A stretch of DNA of 64,000 nt from Phlebiopsis flavidoalba. Lineage: Eukaryota > Basidiomycota > Agaricomycetes > Polyporales > Phanerochaetaceae. Both the position numbers and the translations under genes were made by a program. This document shows positions 23,199-33,719 of the stretch, one piece after another. The notes under the pieces were generated by a model that was not told where the DNA came from, did not search any database, and worked only from the letters and a program-made list of their open reading frames with translations. Position 1 is the first letter of the stretch, and each line of letters opens with the position of its first letter. The DNA is taken from the NCBI GenBank assembly GCA_035772785.1, contig JAOCPU010000039.1, forward strand, positions 186,001-250,000, in the 5' to 3' direction.

Positions 23199-24929
23199 GA
23201 TCGCAAGCTGAGGTTGAGAATAGGTTTGTACGGAGTATGTCTGCCGTGAGCCGGAAGTACTCTCGGCGAGCTGACGCGGCCTCTAAGGCTTATATACGTA
23301 CGGAAATGTATTCGGCCTGCGGATGACCTGAATGTATGTACATTACCTTGCCTTGCAAGGTCTCTCGGGCCCCGTAATTCGTGGGAACTGATCACACGAG
23401 CACTCACCATCAATTTTGTAGCGCCCAGTAAAGGCGCGTGTCTCTGTGTCTGTGACGTGACGACCAAAACAGTGACACCGGTGGGGCGTGATATGGAACA
23501 AGATGCGTGACGCGTTGACCACCAGAGCCAGACAAATTCGAGAGTCGAGACTCGAGTAATCTCTGAAAGCGCAGGCACAAATGTTCACAAACGCAAGCTG
23601 CCACAAAGTGCACCGAGTTTTTCCCCTGACGGCGAGACTCCTAAATCAATATTCAATAATGACGCGAGTCACGCGACGAGTCGCGAGCCTGAGAGACAAG
23701 TGGTTTGGCCTTAAAACTCTTTGTGTCGCTGGGGGTGTTGCCGGTGTAAAGGGGTGGTGTTTATTTTGCTTGTTTCATCAATATCTCTGTTTTCCATGTG
23801 GCACGAGCTGCGATAAAGCTGTATGTGGATTAAGTATTATCTGCATAGCGTGTGTACCAGTAACTGTATTACAACCTCAAAGTTGGCCTGTTTACTGAGT
23901 CCACCAGTGCCAAGTCCCGGGAAATCCAACGGTATATTTTCTAAAACGCCATTCTTTAAGACTCATGAGAAATATCAGCTGCGCTGAACAGCTCCCTACT
24001 GCTGCTTTTTGGAGTACAATTTCCAGGAGTATTTTCTCCGAGCCTCACGAGAACGAGCAAGCCCTAGCACACACAATCTCCGTATGACTACCAGAGTCTC
24101 TGAGGGTCACCACTACGGAACGCGCATATAGAACTCATCTCCGTGACGCAACAAACACCTCACGTCTGGGTCCACATCCTTCACGTCAATAGTCGGGCGG
24201 TTGCCGCTCGCGAAAGTTCAAACTCACCCTGACTCACCGCACTTCATTCCGATTGAGAAGAAATAACAGTGGATTTGTGCAGAACTCGGCCATGTCGGCA
24301 CTGCAGTCCCACGCTCGCCAGAGTGGACTTCACACTGGCTAATACCCTTGTTCTTTCCCTGTTGCTTTACGTTTTTATTTGACCTCGAGCTCGGGACTCC
24401 GCTGCTGCGCGCCGCCGCGGGACAATTTGAACACAAAAATGGGATAGTCATATTGACCGGACTGATTGGATTTCTTGCACTACTCAACAATCTCTTGTTT
24501 CTACTCCAACACATTTTTTTTTTTTCAGTCGCCTGCCGAAGATATTGACCTACGTCAAGGCAAGGTCAACTCCGCGGCGCCAGCCGGAGCTTGTCGATTG
24601 ATTAGCGACGCGATAATGGAGCTCACGACTTGCTCTAATCCCAATCACGCTCAAGTATTTCACGCATCACATTGTTGAATCCAAGGTGTCCTCTTCATAA
24701 TGATGTGGTAAGGAGCCTGATAGTAGCACAATCGGCTCTGGTAGCGTCAAGGCCTGCATGAGAAGCGTGTCATAAGAGTCAAGGTCATGGACATCTTGCG
24801 AGACAGAAAGTCTAACGTCGGACGTTAAACGTTAAGCACTTAACCGATTATTTAACGCTTACTAACAGGGGACGAATTAATGATTGGTTCGTCGCGGCTC
24901 CCGCGCTTAATCGCGCTTCACACCGAGCG
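23199..24929. other. Intergenic and promoter region with GC-rich motifs
   Basis: About 1.7 kb upstream of both the hydrolase (minus) and the next gene (plus). It contains CG-rich motifs resembling MluI-box sequence (GTGACGCGTTGACC near 23,508 and GACGCGAGTCACGCGACGAGTC near 23,660) and the TTAACG-rich palindromic patch described separately. Short open frames here have no recognisable content. Confidence 0.45.
24813..24827. repeat. Perfect inverted repeat TAACGTC-G-GACGTTA
   Basis: Seven-base arms flank one central base. Directly after it come further TTAAC/CGTTA elements (to about 24,866). It lies about 100 bases before the next gene's start, where an activator-binding site would be expected. 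Regulatory function is inferred. Confidence 0.45.
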
Positions 24930-25920
24930 ATGTGTCCCGAGTGTTGCGCACAGAGTCGTCGCCCCTTGCACGTTAGAGTGGCACTCGCACGGCGACATGT
25001 AGCTACCAAGGCCTTGGAAGGCGTGAAGCCTGCATCCGACTCATTTCCTTCTGCTTCTTCCCTCCCACCGGCGAAGATGCGCGCCCTCATTTCGCTTTAC
25101 CACCAGCCGACGACTTCATCACCATCCCCCGAAAACCTCTCGGAAGCGATCGACTGAAATGCTTTCATCTTCAACGCCGAGCTCCTTCTGTCTAACAACG
25201 AAACGTCTTACAAAGAGCTTACTAACCAGCTTTTCGAAAGGCGGTCCTTGCCGCGGATTGGCGAGGGCAAGGAGTCGGGACGAGGTGCAGCAGACAGCAA
25301 GGCCCATCTGGAGCGCGGACAGGATAGCACCAGGGCGAGGGAGGTCCGCAATGCACTCTACGGCACGGTCAGCGCCGGACGGCCTGGCTTGGAAGTGCTG
25401 GAGGAGGAACACAAACGGATACAGCATCATATTCAAAAGGATAGAGAGACCAAGATGGCGGTGAGACTTCCAATGTCAGCTCCTTCGCGCCTTCCGAGCT
25501 CATCTCGACATCCACCCTGCCCAGCAGACCTCCCAAGAAGCTTAATACCTCTTCGAACACGTTGTCTCGCATCATCCCGAAATGTAGAGGAACCAGTCCC
25601 TCAATGGACCGTCTCTCTGGTCGATACATTATAATTGCTGTCGTATTGCTATTAGTCTATTCCATCCTCCAAACTTCCGCTGCCCCAAGCCCGCGGGCTG
25701 TTCTGCTGCATAACTATACTATGAGTTTATATGGTCTTAACGTTAACCTCATCGTAATGCTGGCGCCCAAGAAACGTTGTCGTTCACGATTACTGCTTCA
25801 ACCGATCCCTTTCCGTAGCCTGACTCTGGACGACTTTTTTCCCATCGCATCAAGCCACAACATCACATCTGTTCCTTGGTCCATTTCGTCCTGTTGTCTG
25901 TCCGGTCACACGGACTAGTT
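24930..25920 (+). CDS. Unrecognised protein, possibly mitochondrial
   Basis: I cannot assign a family. The first part (LARRHVATKALEGVKPASDS, then SLPPAKMRALISLYHQ) is rich in Arg, Ala and Ser, like a mitochondrial presequence. A charged helical region follows: NAFIFNAELLLSNNETSYKE, LTNQLFERRSLPRIGEGK, ARE and GRPGLEVLEEEHKRIQHHIQ. An in-frame TGA at 25155-25157 separates the two parts, although the frame is otherwise continuous from 24930 to about 25,460. After 25,460 the coding frame becomes uncertain. A hydrophobic span (YIIIAVVLLLVYSIL) lies near 25,622-25,670 in another frame and may be chance. The first ATG-like codon is only one candidate start. Confidence 0.4.
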
Positions 25921-26237
25921 TATCTGCGTGGTGGTCTTGCAGGGGGAGCAAAGCTCATCGCGCCGATATATTGAGCATGAGACAACACGGCAGGCAACCG
26001 ACGAAGTGCAAAACGCCCCGACATCCCCTGCGCCTATAAACACAGCGTTAGGATCATGCAAACCTGCCGAAAGAAACGTTTTTAGGATCTGTTGACTCAC
26101 CCTACTCTCTCTGCCTGCGAGGCTCGAGGAGTTGAAGCCCCACATTCTTCGACTTTTCCCGTTGGTCGACCGCCGTGTGAACAATTGTGAGGAATTCCTT
26201 ACACTCATTACCTGACATTGGGCATTTTGCACGCCAT

Positions 26238-26870
26238 ATGGAAATAGTAACAGTAGAGAAGGCAGTCGGTGCGTTCGTTCAAGATCGCTCGTGGGCCCCA
26301 ATCTCGGGCACCATCTACATGCCGGGAGTGGTAAGTACATTGCCCACACCGTAACCATGACGTGCCGACGTGGACCTGGCGGATTTGTCAATCAAGGACA
26401 CCTTTTGTTACGCATATTCAAACCAGACAGCTACAAAGAATCTCGTATAAAAATTGCGTCTATGGGAAGGCAAGTCAACGTATTGAATGATCGTCGGCGC
26501 GGTATTCGACAAATGACAGAATATATCAATGTAAGATTAGCCTGCTGCATTGATGATAGGTCTCTGTCGAATACGCACCGATTGCTTTCGGGCAAGGTTA
26601 CCTCGTGCGACATGACGTAGCAACTACTAAGTGATTCTTCTTGTGTTTTAGCTTATCCAGATTGTGTCAGCAAGGTTCATTGACCACCTGTTGACGTCGG
26701 TGAGTAGCGTTTTTCACCTCAACGAAATTAGGCTCACTCGAAGAGCATCGGAAGCTCTCCGTCCCAGCATCGCGCCAGCTTTTGCAAGAGGTTAATGACT
26801 CGATCCGTCACCGGCGGGAGGCTAAAGAGGAGTTTCTGTTGTTTAGGGAGTGATCTTAGGTCGCTTCGAT
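26238..26870 (+). CDS. Unrecognised multi-exon gene
   Basis: The sequence shows a convincing exon-intron layout. MEIVTVEKAVGAFVQDRSWA continues to IYMPGV, where there is a GTAAGT donor. An exon then reads HLLLRIFKPDSYKESRIKI, ASMGRQVNVLNDRRRGIRQM and TEYIN, ending at a GTAAGA donor. The next exon follows a TTTTAG acceptor and reads LIQIVSARFIDHLLTS to a GTGAGT donor. The charged/hydrophobic pattern suggests a folded helical protein, but I recognise no family. Further exons may continue past 26,870, or upstream of the ATG chosen here. Confidence 0.4.
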
Positions 26871-28140
26871 ATTAAAGCAGCCTTGTCATTCCTACGATAA
26901 GTACCACAACGAAAAGTATCCTCATCATCAACCATGTCTGTTACCGTACTGAACAATCGCTGCACAAGTTTTCGGACTCCGAAAACCATCGGGGAGAAGA
27001 GAGAGTGCGAATTGATTTCCAGGAGACGTGAATTGCGGGTAACTAGCATATAGTCAGGGTTGGATGGGATGCAGAATGTGAACGGACACTCTCAGACTCT
27101 ACCGATCCGCTAGTCGGATAGATAGCTTTTGCGCCAACGCTCGACACAAAGACGTCCCCCCCCTTTTCCCACGTTCCGGGAGGCCGCGTGCAATAGAACC
27201 AATCGGCGGTTCCACGACACACCACATTGACTGGTTACCTCTCAGAAAGTGTATGTGGGAGACGCAAAATGTCACTTACAGTCTCATCAGCATCGCTGAG
27301 ATACGGTAGTTCATATATGTAGTCCAATAGCTTGCTCTTGATATCATCTGAGTAAATAAGATCTTTCCCAGAGACCCTCCCAGTTTAGGCTGGGAAGCTC
27401 GCATAACAAACTCTTACGCTTGCCGCCATGACTTCCTCGCCTTCGCCTCGACCACTACCAGTGGCCAGCTCGTCAAATGCGTCGGACTCCGATGGTCTTC
27501 TTTGATAGACATGTATATGAAGCACCACTTGTTCAATTGGTGAGTGACGGTGAGGGACATGGTGATTCTGAAGCTGCTACCCGCTCTACTGAGTTGGCGG
27601 AGTAGTGCAACGTCTTGCCAACCTTGCAGGATTCGAAGGCAAGTATATATGCGAGAAGGACGATGTTATGTGTTGATGTACAGTGCTTCTTATTGTGTCA
27701 AACCTCGCTGTGGCGGTCTGGTTTTGACGCGAACCTCGACTAGATGACCAGCATCTCGAAATGTTCCCGGTGTATGAGCAAATGAGTTCCAACTTACTAT
27801 GTACTGGCCATTGGATGGCGTTGTTCTTTTTGAGCATCCGACGTGCTCATTCTAAAATCTTTATATCTGTTACTGCTTTCAGAAAGCGACCTGATGAATT
27901 CGAGCGAGATTTTGGTTGGAACGAAGCAAAGGAATGAGTTTTATTAGACTACTCAAGGCCTCGCCGAGACGCGAAAACAGCAACCTTAACCTTAGCGACG
28001 CGTCGCATGTTTGCCGCGTGGCATGATCGCGTCGCGCTGACAAGCGCACAAGCCCTCTTTAATCCTCCTTGACCACGACCTCCGTCCTGCTTGTAACTCG
28101 TCTGTGATCAATCACATCCCCAAAAATCGAAAAAAAGAAC
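26871..28140. other. Intergenic, unassigned
   Basis: No gene could be assigned. A possible start (MTSSPSPRPLPVASSSNASD) lies at 27,428 on the plus strand, but its frame stops after about 25 codons and no continuation was found. The last 200 bases form the promoter of the Rdx gene and include a 12-base ACGCGT palindrome. Confidence 0.4.
27995..28006. promoter_or_regulatory. Palindrome GCGACGCGTCGC (MluI-box core)
   Basis: A perfect 12-base palindrome centred on ACGCGT, about 135 bases before the Rdx start codon. ACGCGT is the core bound by MBF-type cell-cycle factors in yeasts. Use by such a factor here is inference. Confidence 0.4.
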
Positions 28141-28765
28141 ATGTCCAGCACGAAGGACTGCGCTGATTGTCAGAATGAACCTGTGGTCAAGGATCAGGCA
28201 GGGTGTCGATGCTCCAGGAAAGGAGCTGTGCCTGTGAAAGGTGACATAAACTTTGGACCCGTTGAACCCGGCGACATTTGTACCTCCCACACCCTCTTCC
28301 AACGCCTAGTATCACAATCGAATATTGCGATCGAGTGAGTTCTCTGCTCGTGAGCCTCATAGTATGTTAAAGGAACCTCCTCTAGTGTCGATGGTATGTC
28401 AATAAGACACCGCTTCTATACACTGTTCACGATAACAACTCAGGCAACATCGTAGCCACATGGGTGTCTACTGAGCTTATGCTCACATTTCCCACACCAA
28501 CCATCAAGGCCATAACGTTACTCCCCTTGAACTCTGAAGAAACTGGCGGGCGCTTTCGGGTGTGGCTGACCCAGTCAGAGCAGCCTCCTACACTAATTTG
28601 GGACCGTAAGGTCGAGGGAGGGTTCCCAGAATTGAGATTATTGGTGAGCTACTCCAATTTTGGCCCCTTCACCAGCTTTAATCGGACGTCAGAAACAACG
28701 AATCCGAGACAAATGTCCAGCCTGGTAAATCATTAGGACATTCGGACAAGAAACACGAGGACTAC
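28141..28765 (+). CDS. Rdx/SelW-like thioredoxin-fold protein
   Basis: This is a member of the Rdx family, related to selenoprotein W but with Cys in place of selenocysteine. The N-terminus has MSSTKDCADCQNEPV. The hallmark reads SITIEYCDR, then CRW, then QHR-ATWVSTELMLTF, giving a CxxC redox motif (C-D-R-C). This is followed by IKAITLLPL, GGRFRVWL, LIWDRKVEGGFPELRLL, KQRIRD and QPGKSLGHSDKKHED. The CxxC motif is split: the first Cys exon ends at 28334 with GTGAGT, and the second Cys lies in an 8-base exon (28386-28393). One extra base near 28454 breaks the frame before ATW, and the N-terminal exon also needs one slip. The role is unknown; a thiol redox activity is likely. The stop is approximate. 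Confidence 0.82.
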
Positions 28766-31714
28766 AGCGTAAATCTACGGCATTCGTTCGAATTATGCTT
28801 TCAGCTCAGAGTCCGTACGTGTATCTTACTTGTGTCAATGCTACGTCTTGGATGTCATGCTTCCAGGCTCGGCTCACGATGTGAAGATTATTGAGTTGAT
28901 GAATATTAATCATACATCTTCGTCTTTCGGAGGCAGAATTTCTCACATTCATGACACCCGCCGCTCTTCTCTGGGCTAGACCTTCAGGTAACAATGCGCC
29001 TGAAGTTTCTCAACATCAAAGTTGTGGAACTCAATCTCCGCGGTTCTCGGATATGGGCGACTCAAGTGTGCGCCTACTCTACGATGATCGTATGCTAATA
29101 GTCGGACCTTGTTGTCGGAATGCCACTGGAACGCCATCTTTTCTCGCTTTGCAGGGTCGCTGTGATGTCAAGCTGTGGGAGGAAAGCAACATCAGCGAGA
29201 GATCGTTCCCAGAGGACTTCCACCTTCCCTAGCGTCAGCGCAATACTATCGTCGATTCTACCCCTTCCTCCTCTTCAAAGGCTTGCCCGTCTCAAGTGTC
29301 GTCGGCATCGTACAGAGCCATGAATAGTGAAGTCGACGACAAGGTAGTTATTCCTCGGCCCAGATGTTTTTCAAGGCAAGTACGATCTACGCCACATGAT
29401 CCGAGCGGTTCACGTACTTTGGGCGACTTTTTACCTACTGTTTCTCAGATGCCGCAGCGAATGCAGTGGCTACTGGTTCGATAGCCTTCTATGAGGTTGA
29501 GAGGTGAATGTCGCCTCAGGTAGGGGTGGTCTACACACAAACGCTTATCTAGGCTTTAGACAAATAATTGACCTGGATACGGAAGTGAGTGCACAGCGGA
29601 GCCAGTTTCAAGCACACTAACATGGGGTGGGGCACTAGCTACGTCAACGGTTCTCCAATGCCGCGCCGTCACAGCTTTGGGAGCTCTGTGGTTCGGCATC
29701 CTGAGAGGGTCGGGTAGTCTCCGCGGTCCTTCCGCCTTTGCGAGCGTCTTAGCCGTGTGCTGTTCCTTTTCCGCGAGAACGCAGTACATCTATTCCCCAA
29801 CAAAGTCTTCAGGAGGAGGGAGACGAGCTGCAAGTGGTGGACCGATACTGGAACTTCAAACGGCAGCGGTGTCGCAGCACCGACTTGCGCAATCGGGAGA
29901 GGTATCCGTTTCTCAACGTCGTGTCGAAGATCAGTTCGGGCCAAGATCGACCAACGGCGGTCCACGCTCTGACCGCACGTCGGGTTAAAAGGACGAGCAG
30001 ACACAAAGACGTCAATAAAGGCCACCTAAGAGGACACGCCGGTGCGTAGCACGGTCGCACCTTCAACAACCAGCGTAGCACGCCGCAGATATAGCATCAC
30101 GGCCCATTTTTGGACGAAGTGCCCCTGAGCAGAGATTACGAGAAGGGACATAGAGGTGCACGGCCGCCACACCGCCTAGTATAGACACACACAGAGTTCA
30201 CATCTTTAGAGACTTGATCTTGTAAAGACCTGACTACGCGAATGGACGTACGTGTGCATTCAACATTCTTTGTGGGCTGCCTTATCTAAACTCGTTCATC
30301 GAAAGTTGTGGCGGTCGGTAACCAGCCACAGGGCGTGATGGATTATGTTTTTCTGAAGTAGTATTCTTCCCTCTCAGACGACGTTGAGCGACGCCCGACG
30401 GTGCGTCGATATATTTGCCGATTGTCTTAAGGGATTGGTCAAACGCGACTACGACAAATAACAACTTTTATAACCTTATTCCTCAAAGCTTGGTTCGTTA
30501 ATAAATCGCTTCATTCTCCTCACACGCTTAAACACGTCTCAAAACCCTGTGCTGTATAGGGCATTTAACAGTCCGAAGGGGCACCAAGAGGAAAGTAGCA
30601 ATCAATGCTAGCGAATATCTGACTGAACACTCACTCTCAACGTGATCGAGCACGGCGCTTTTTGATCTGGGCGTGTACACAAGCGAAATATATGATGAGT
30701 TCACAAACAGGTTTTCGCCATAACCAAGCACAAACCAATAAATAGCACTCTGAGAAATAGATACGCAGGTCAAGCGCAGATTTTTAGAGTTTCATATTCC
30801 ATAGGTCTCACAGTGAGACAATCAGCACAGCCTGCAGCTCAAAGTACTCACTATAAGGTAACGGTTGTACTTGGATTCGCCAAGCGTTTTGTGAGCGTGA
30901 CCACTTATCGTGGTCACAACTACATAACATTACGCGCGAATAGCCCCAGTTGTCACGCCGCTCCCTTCTGATTCATCAGCCTTCCCCTTGACGATGTTGG
31001 TCTACTCCTGATCATTTGGAATCAAGCGATCCCCCCTGGGTGCTACGTCGTGCTATCAGTCCACTTGATTCTTCTTCGGGTCTAGGTCCTAATTTGCTTA
31101 TGCGTCAGTGTCAGGTATGTTTCCTGTTTATTCAATCAGAAAATACCATTGGTCTAACATACTACTGTTGGAGATCGGGTGACTTCCATTCTCACATCAG
31201 TTTCTTTTTCTCGCGCTAAGGTTGTCCTTCAGTCGAGTTTGTCCGCAATGTCCGTATTCTGAAGTGTTGCATCTGAAACGGTGGACTAATCGACTGGACC
31301 TGGACGGCAAAAGCTCCTTTCGGAAGCTCCTTCTTGGATATTTCCCACAATAGCATCATAGCAGAACCAAGCCTTATCGCTTGGAGCGGTACGCTCATGA
31401 TGCAAATACCACATCAAATCAGTTTCCACTACGCAACATTTAGAATTAAGAACAAGGGGGATCCCTCGCCTTTTCTACCACTTCATGAAGAGATTGCTCG
31501 CCGATAGTCATGCCCAGGCTGGACATCCGCGAACGCAGAACATAGCTAGTACTTGGTGAGGGTGTAACGTCTACTTATACAGTCGAAGACCTGCTTGGAG
31601 ACGTAGAAGGCAAATCCCTATCGAAGGCGTCACTCACCGGCCTTCGTTCGGTCCATTATTCAATTTTTACAGGGATATAAAGGCACTTGCTTTATACTCA
31701 TCGTTCAAAAGGTT
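28766..31714. other. Unassigned region
   Basis: Nearly 3 kb without a gene I can name. Short coding-like pieces exist on the plus strand (for example MTPAALLWARPSGNN at 28,951, DAAANAVATGSIAFYEVER near 29,450, FRENAVHLFPNKVF near 29,770), but they lie in different frames and do not join into a known family. They may be exons of one damaged or poorly assembled gene. The stretch 30,100-31,700 is lower in GC and shows nothing I recognise. Confidence 0.4.
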
Positions 31715-33719
31715 ATGGAAGTGGAAAGGGCAAAAAGAAGTGGGCGCACCCGACGTCCGACGAATGGGACTCTCCCACGCGTCACTAGGCGCCATTTCAC
31801 CGGAATGTCAGATCTTAGCGTAACGGTACCTAGCGGTACCATCGCCACATTGGTTCCCAAGCTCAAGACGTTAGATGCTGTTTTCCACATAAAACCGCAT
31901 GATGGATTGGTTAGAGATATCCGATTCTCGCCAGACGGAAGATTTTTGGCTACCACAGGGTGAGTTATTGAAAGACCTGCGATGCCATATGTTGGTTAAC
32001 CCGTTTGAATATATAGATGGGATAAAAGGACCAGGATCCTCAGGGTGAATGTGAGAAAGTCCGCTTCGGCGACCCATTCATCGGGCGCTCACCTTCCCCT
32101 AGGATGAGTTGGCGGTTGTCTGGACAACCTCAGTTTCATTACTTCCGGATTACGTGGGCAAATGGGCGTAAGTGGCAGTTCTTTGCCACAATGATCATTT
32201 TACATCGCACGTAAGTATCGTTGAGGTTCACCATCGGCTCAACTTTGTTGACAAAATCTAATACCATGTCGTACGTCTTTGGAGGATAGCGGAACGACGC
32301 GTAATGAAAGTTTTCTTGGACAGTCCTCTCCATAGTTCGCTGAAACAATACTTCAAGACCGAGAAAGCATGCGCCCTAGTCATTTGCTGAGTGAAGCTAC
32401 ACTGTAAGAAGCTACAATTGGACCTGGCCGGAATAGCACGAAGGTAGACGAGCCAACATTAAATTAGCGTTGACTAAACTGAATGGGAACGACGTAGGTT
32501 TCTTGTTCCGCTCGAACAATGAAATGAGGTGAAGCTTGTGAGAATACCAGATTGACCTCTCACTTGAGCACGGCTAAATCATGGATATCTATTAAGGACA
32601 AGTTAACAGGCAATGTACACTTGGGGACCGTTCTCTTAATATCGACGATCGCTCTAATAATTTTTCTAGGTTTCACATCGTTATACGTGGACAATAGGGC
32701 CCTAGTGATGTGGACAGTACTCAACGATGGGCAGTGTCGATGCTATGCGTCGGAAACAGTTTGGACTGAAGCAAAGTCCTTCCGAAGTAAGGCTCTGAGG
32801 GATGAAGTCAACATGCATCTGATTTATGATTATTCTCCTCATTACTTGCTAGACTGGGGTTTCTTACCTAGTTCGGTTCTCAAAGTGATCGTACAAGGAC
32901 AGTCTTTAGGACGTGCACTGTCCAAAAGTAGTGCTACAAAAGTCATGTTGATACTTTAGATGAAGTCTTGTTTGCAGCTGGCGGGCGTCCGCTCTTCTTT
33001 TGCTGCATCGGACATAAGAGGTAGCTTTGGATGATCAGTCTGTACTGGTGAGCTGTTGAAGATAGGGTGAATATATCTAATAATCGATTACACGTTTGTC
33101 ACGATACTCATGGCAGCGCAGGCGCCACCGCAGCTATGGAAACTACACATCGATTGATCAGTCTGCGCCCCTCCTTAACACTGCGCCATTCCTTTCTCTC
33201 ATAGCGACTAAGGGGCGTGGATGGGATTCGCCAGCACTCGCCAGCGTGTTTGGCTGGCACAGATCAGAGTTGGTCCTTCGTGCTGAAAGTGTCTTTTTTT
33301 GGTGAGAGATCTCATTGGCTTCATTGCGCTTTGGGAGAATTAACGCGGCTAGTGGGCAATATCCATATATGGGATAGGGGATACCGGATACCTGTTACAC
33401 CTAGTTTCCGACCAACATGCCCATGGGGCATGTCTCGTCTCTTGCAATGGAACCACGTCATCAGAATCTGTATCTTGCAACCGGGTGTCTAGACGGTGTC
33501 GTGCGCCTTTGGTCGTGTTTTCAACGCGACGGATATGAATCAAGATCCAACTCACCCATCGACAGCCCATCCTTCCCCCACAGCAATACTCCCCAACAGT
33601 ATGCTCCGGGATCCTTTTCACATCATAGGCGCCGTGGTTCTTTCGTTCGGCCTCGGACCCCGTTCCGAAAGCCCTCCTGTCGAAGTTTTCCCCCATCCCT
33701 TCGACGCTGCGGATTAGCA
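31715..33719 (+). CDS. WD40-repeat protein, basidiomycete type
   Basis: This is a beta-propeller protein of a kind frequent in Agaricomycetes. The best repeat is HDGLVRDIRFSPDGRFLATT, completed across an intron (about 31,960-32,017) by GWDKRTRILRVN. A middle segment gives VDNRALVMWTV (near 32,685). The last repeats read GNIHIWDR (33,356) and HVSSLAMEPRHQNLYLATGC, LDGVVRLW (33,427-33,515). They are followed by a Ser/Pro/Arg-rich tail (RSNSPIDSPSFPHSNTPQQY). The propeller is interrupted by many short introns and frame slips, so several repeats are not visible. The start at MEVERAKRSGR is the first ATG of the open frame; an upstream exon is possible. A scaffold role in a complex is likely, but the partner is unknown. 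Confidence 0.65.

Noticed and set aside
25155..25157. TGA read as selenocysteine
   Set aside because: Mushroom-forming fungi are not known to have the selenocysteine machinery, no conserved redox motif surrounds the codon and no SECIS-like element was apparent. A base error is more likely.
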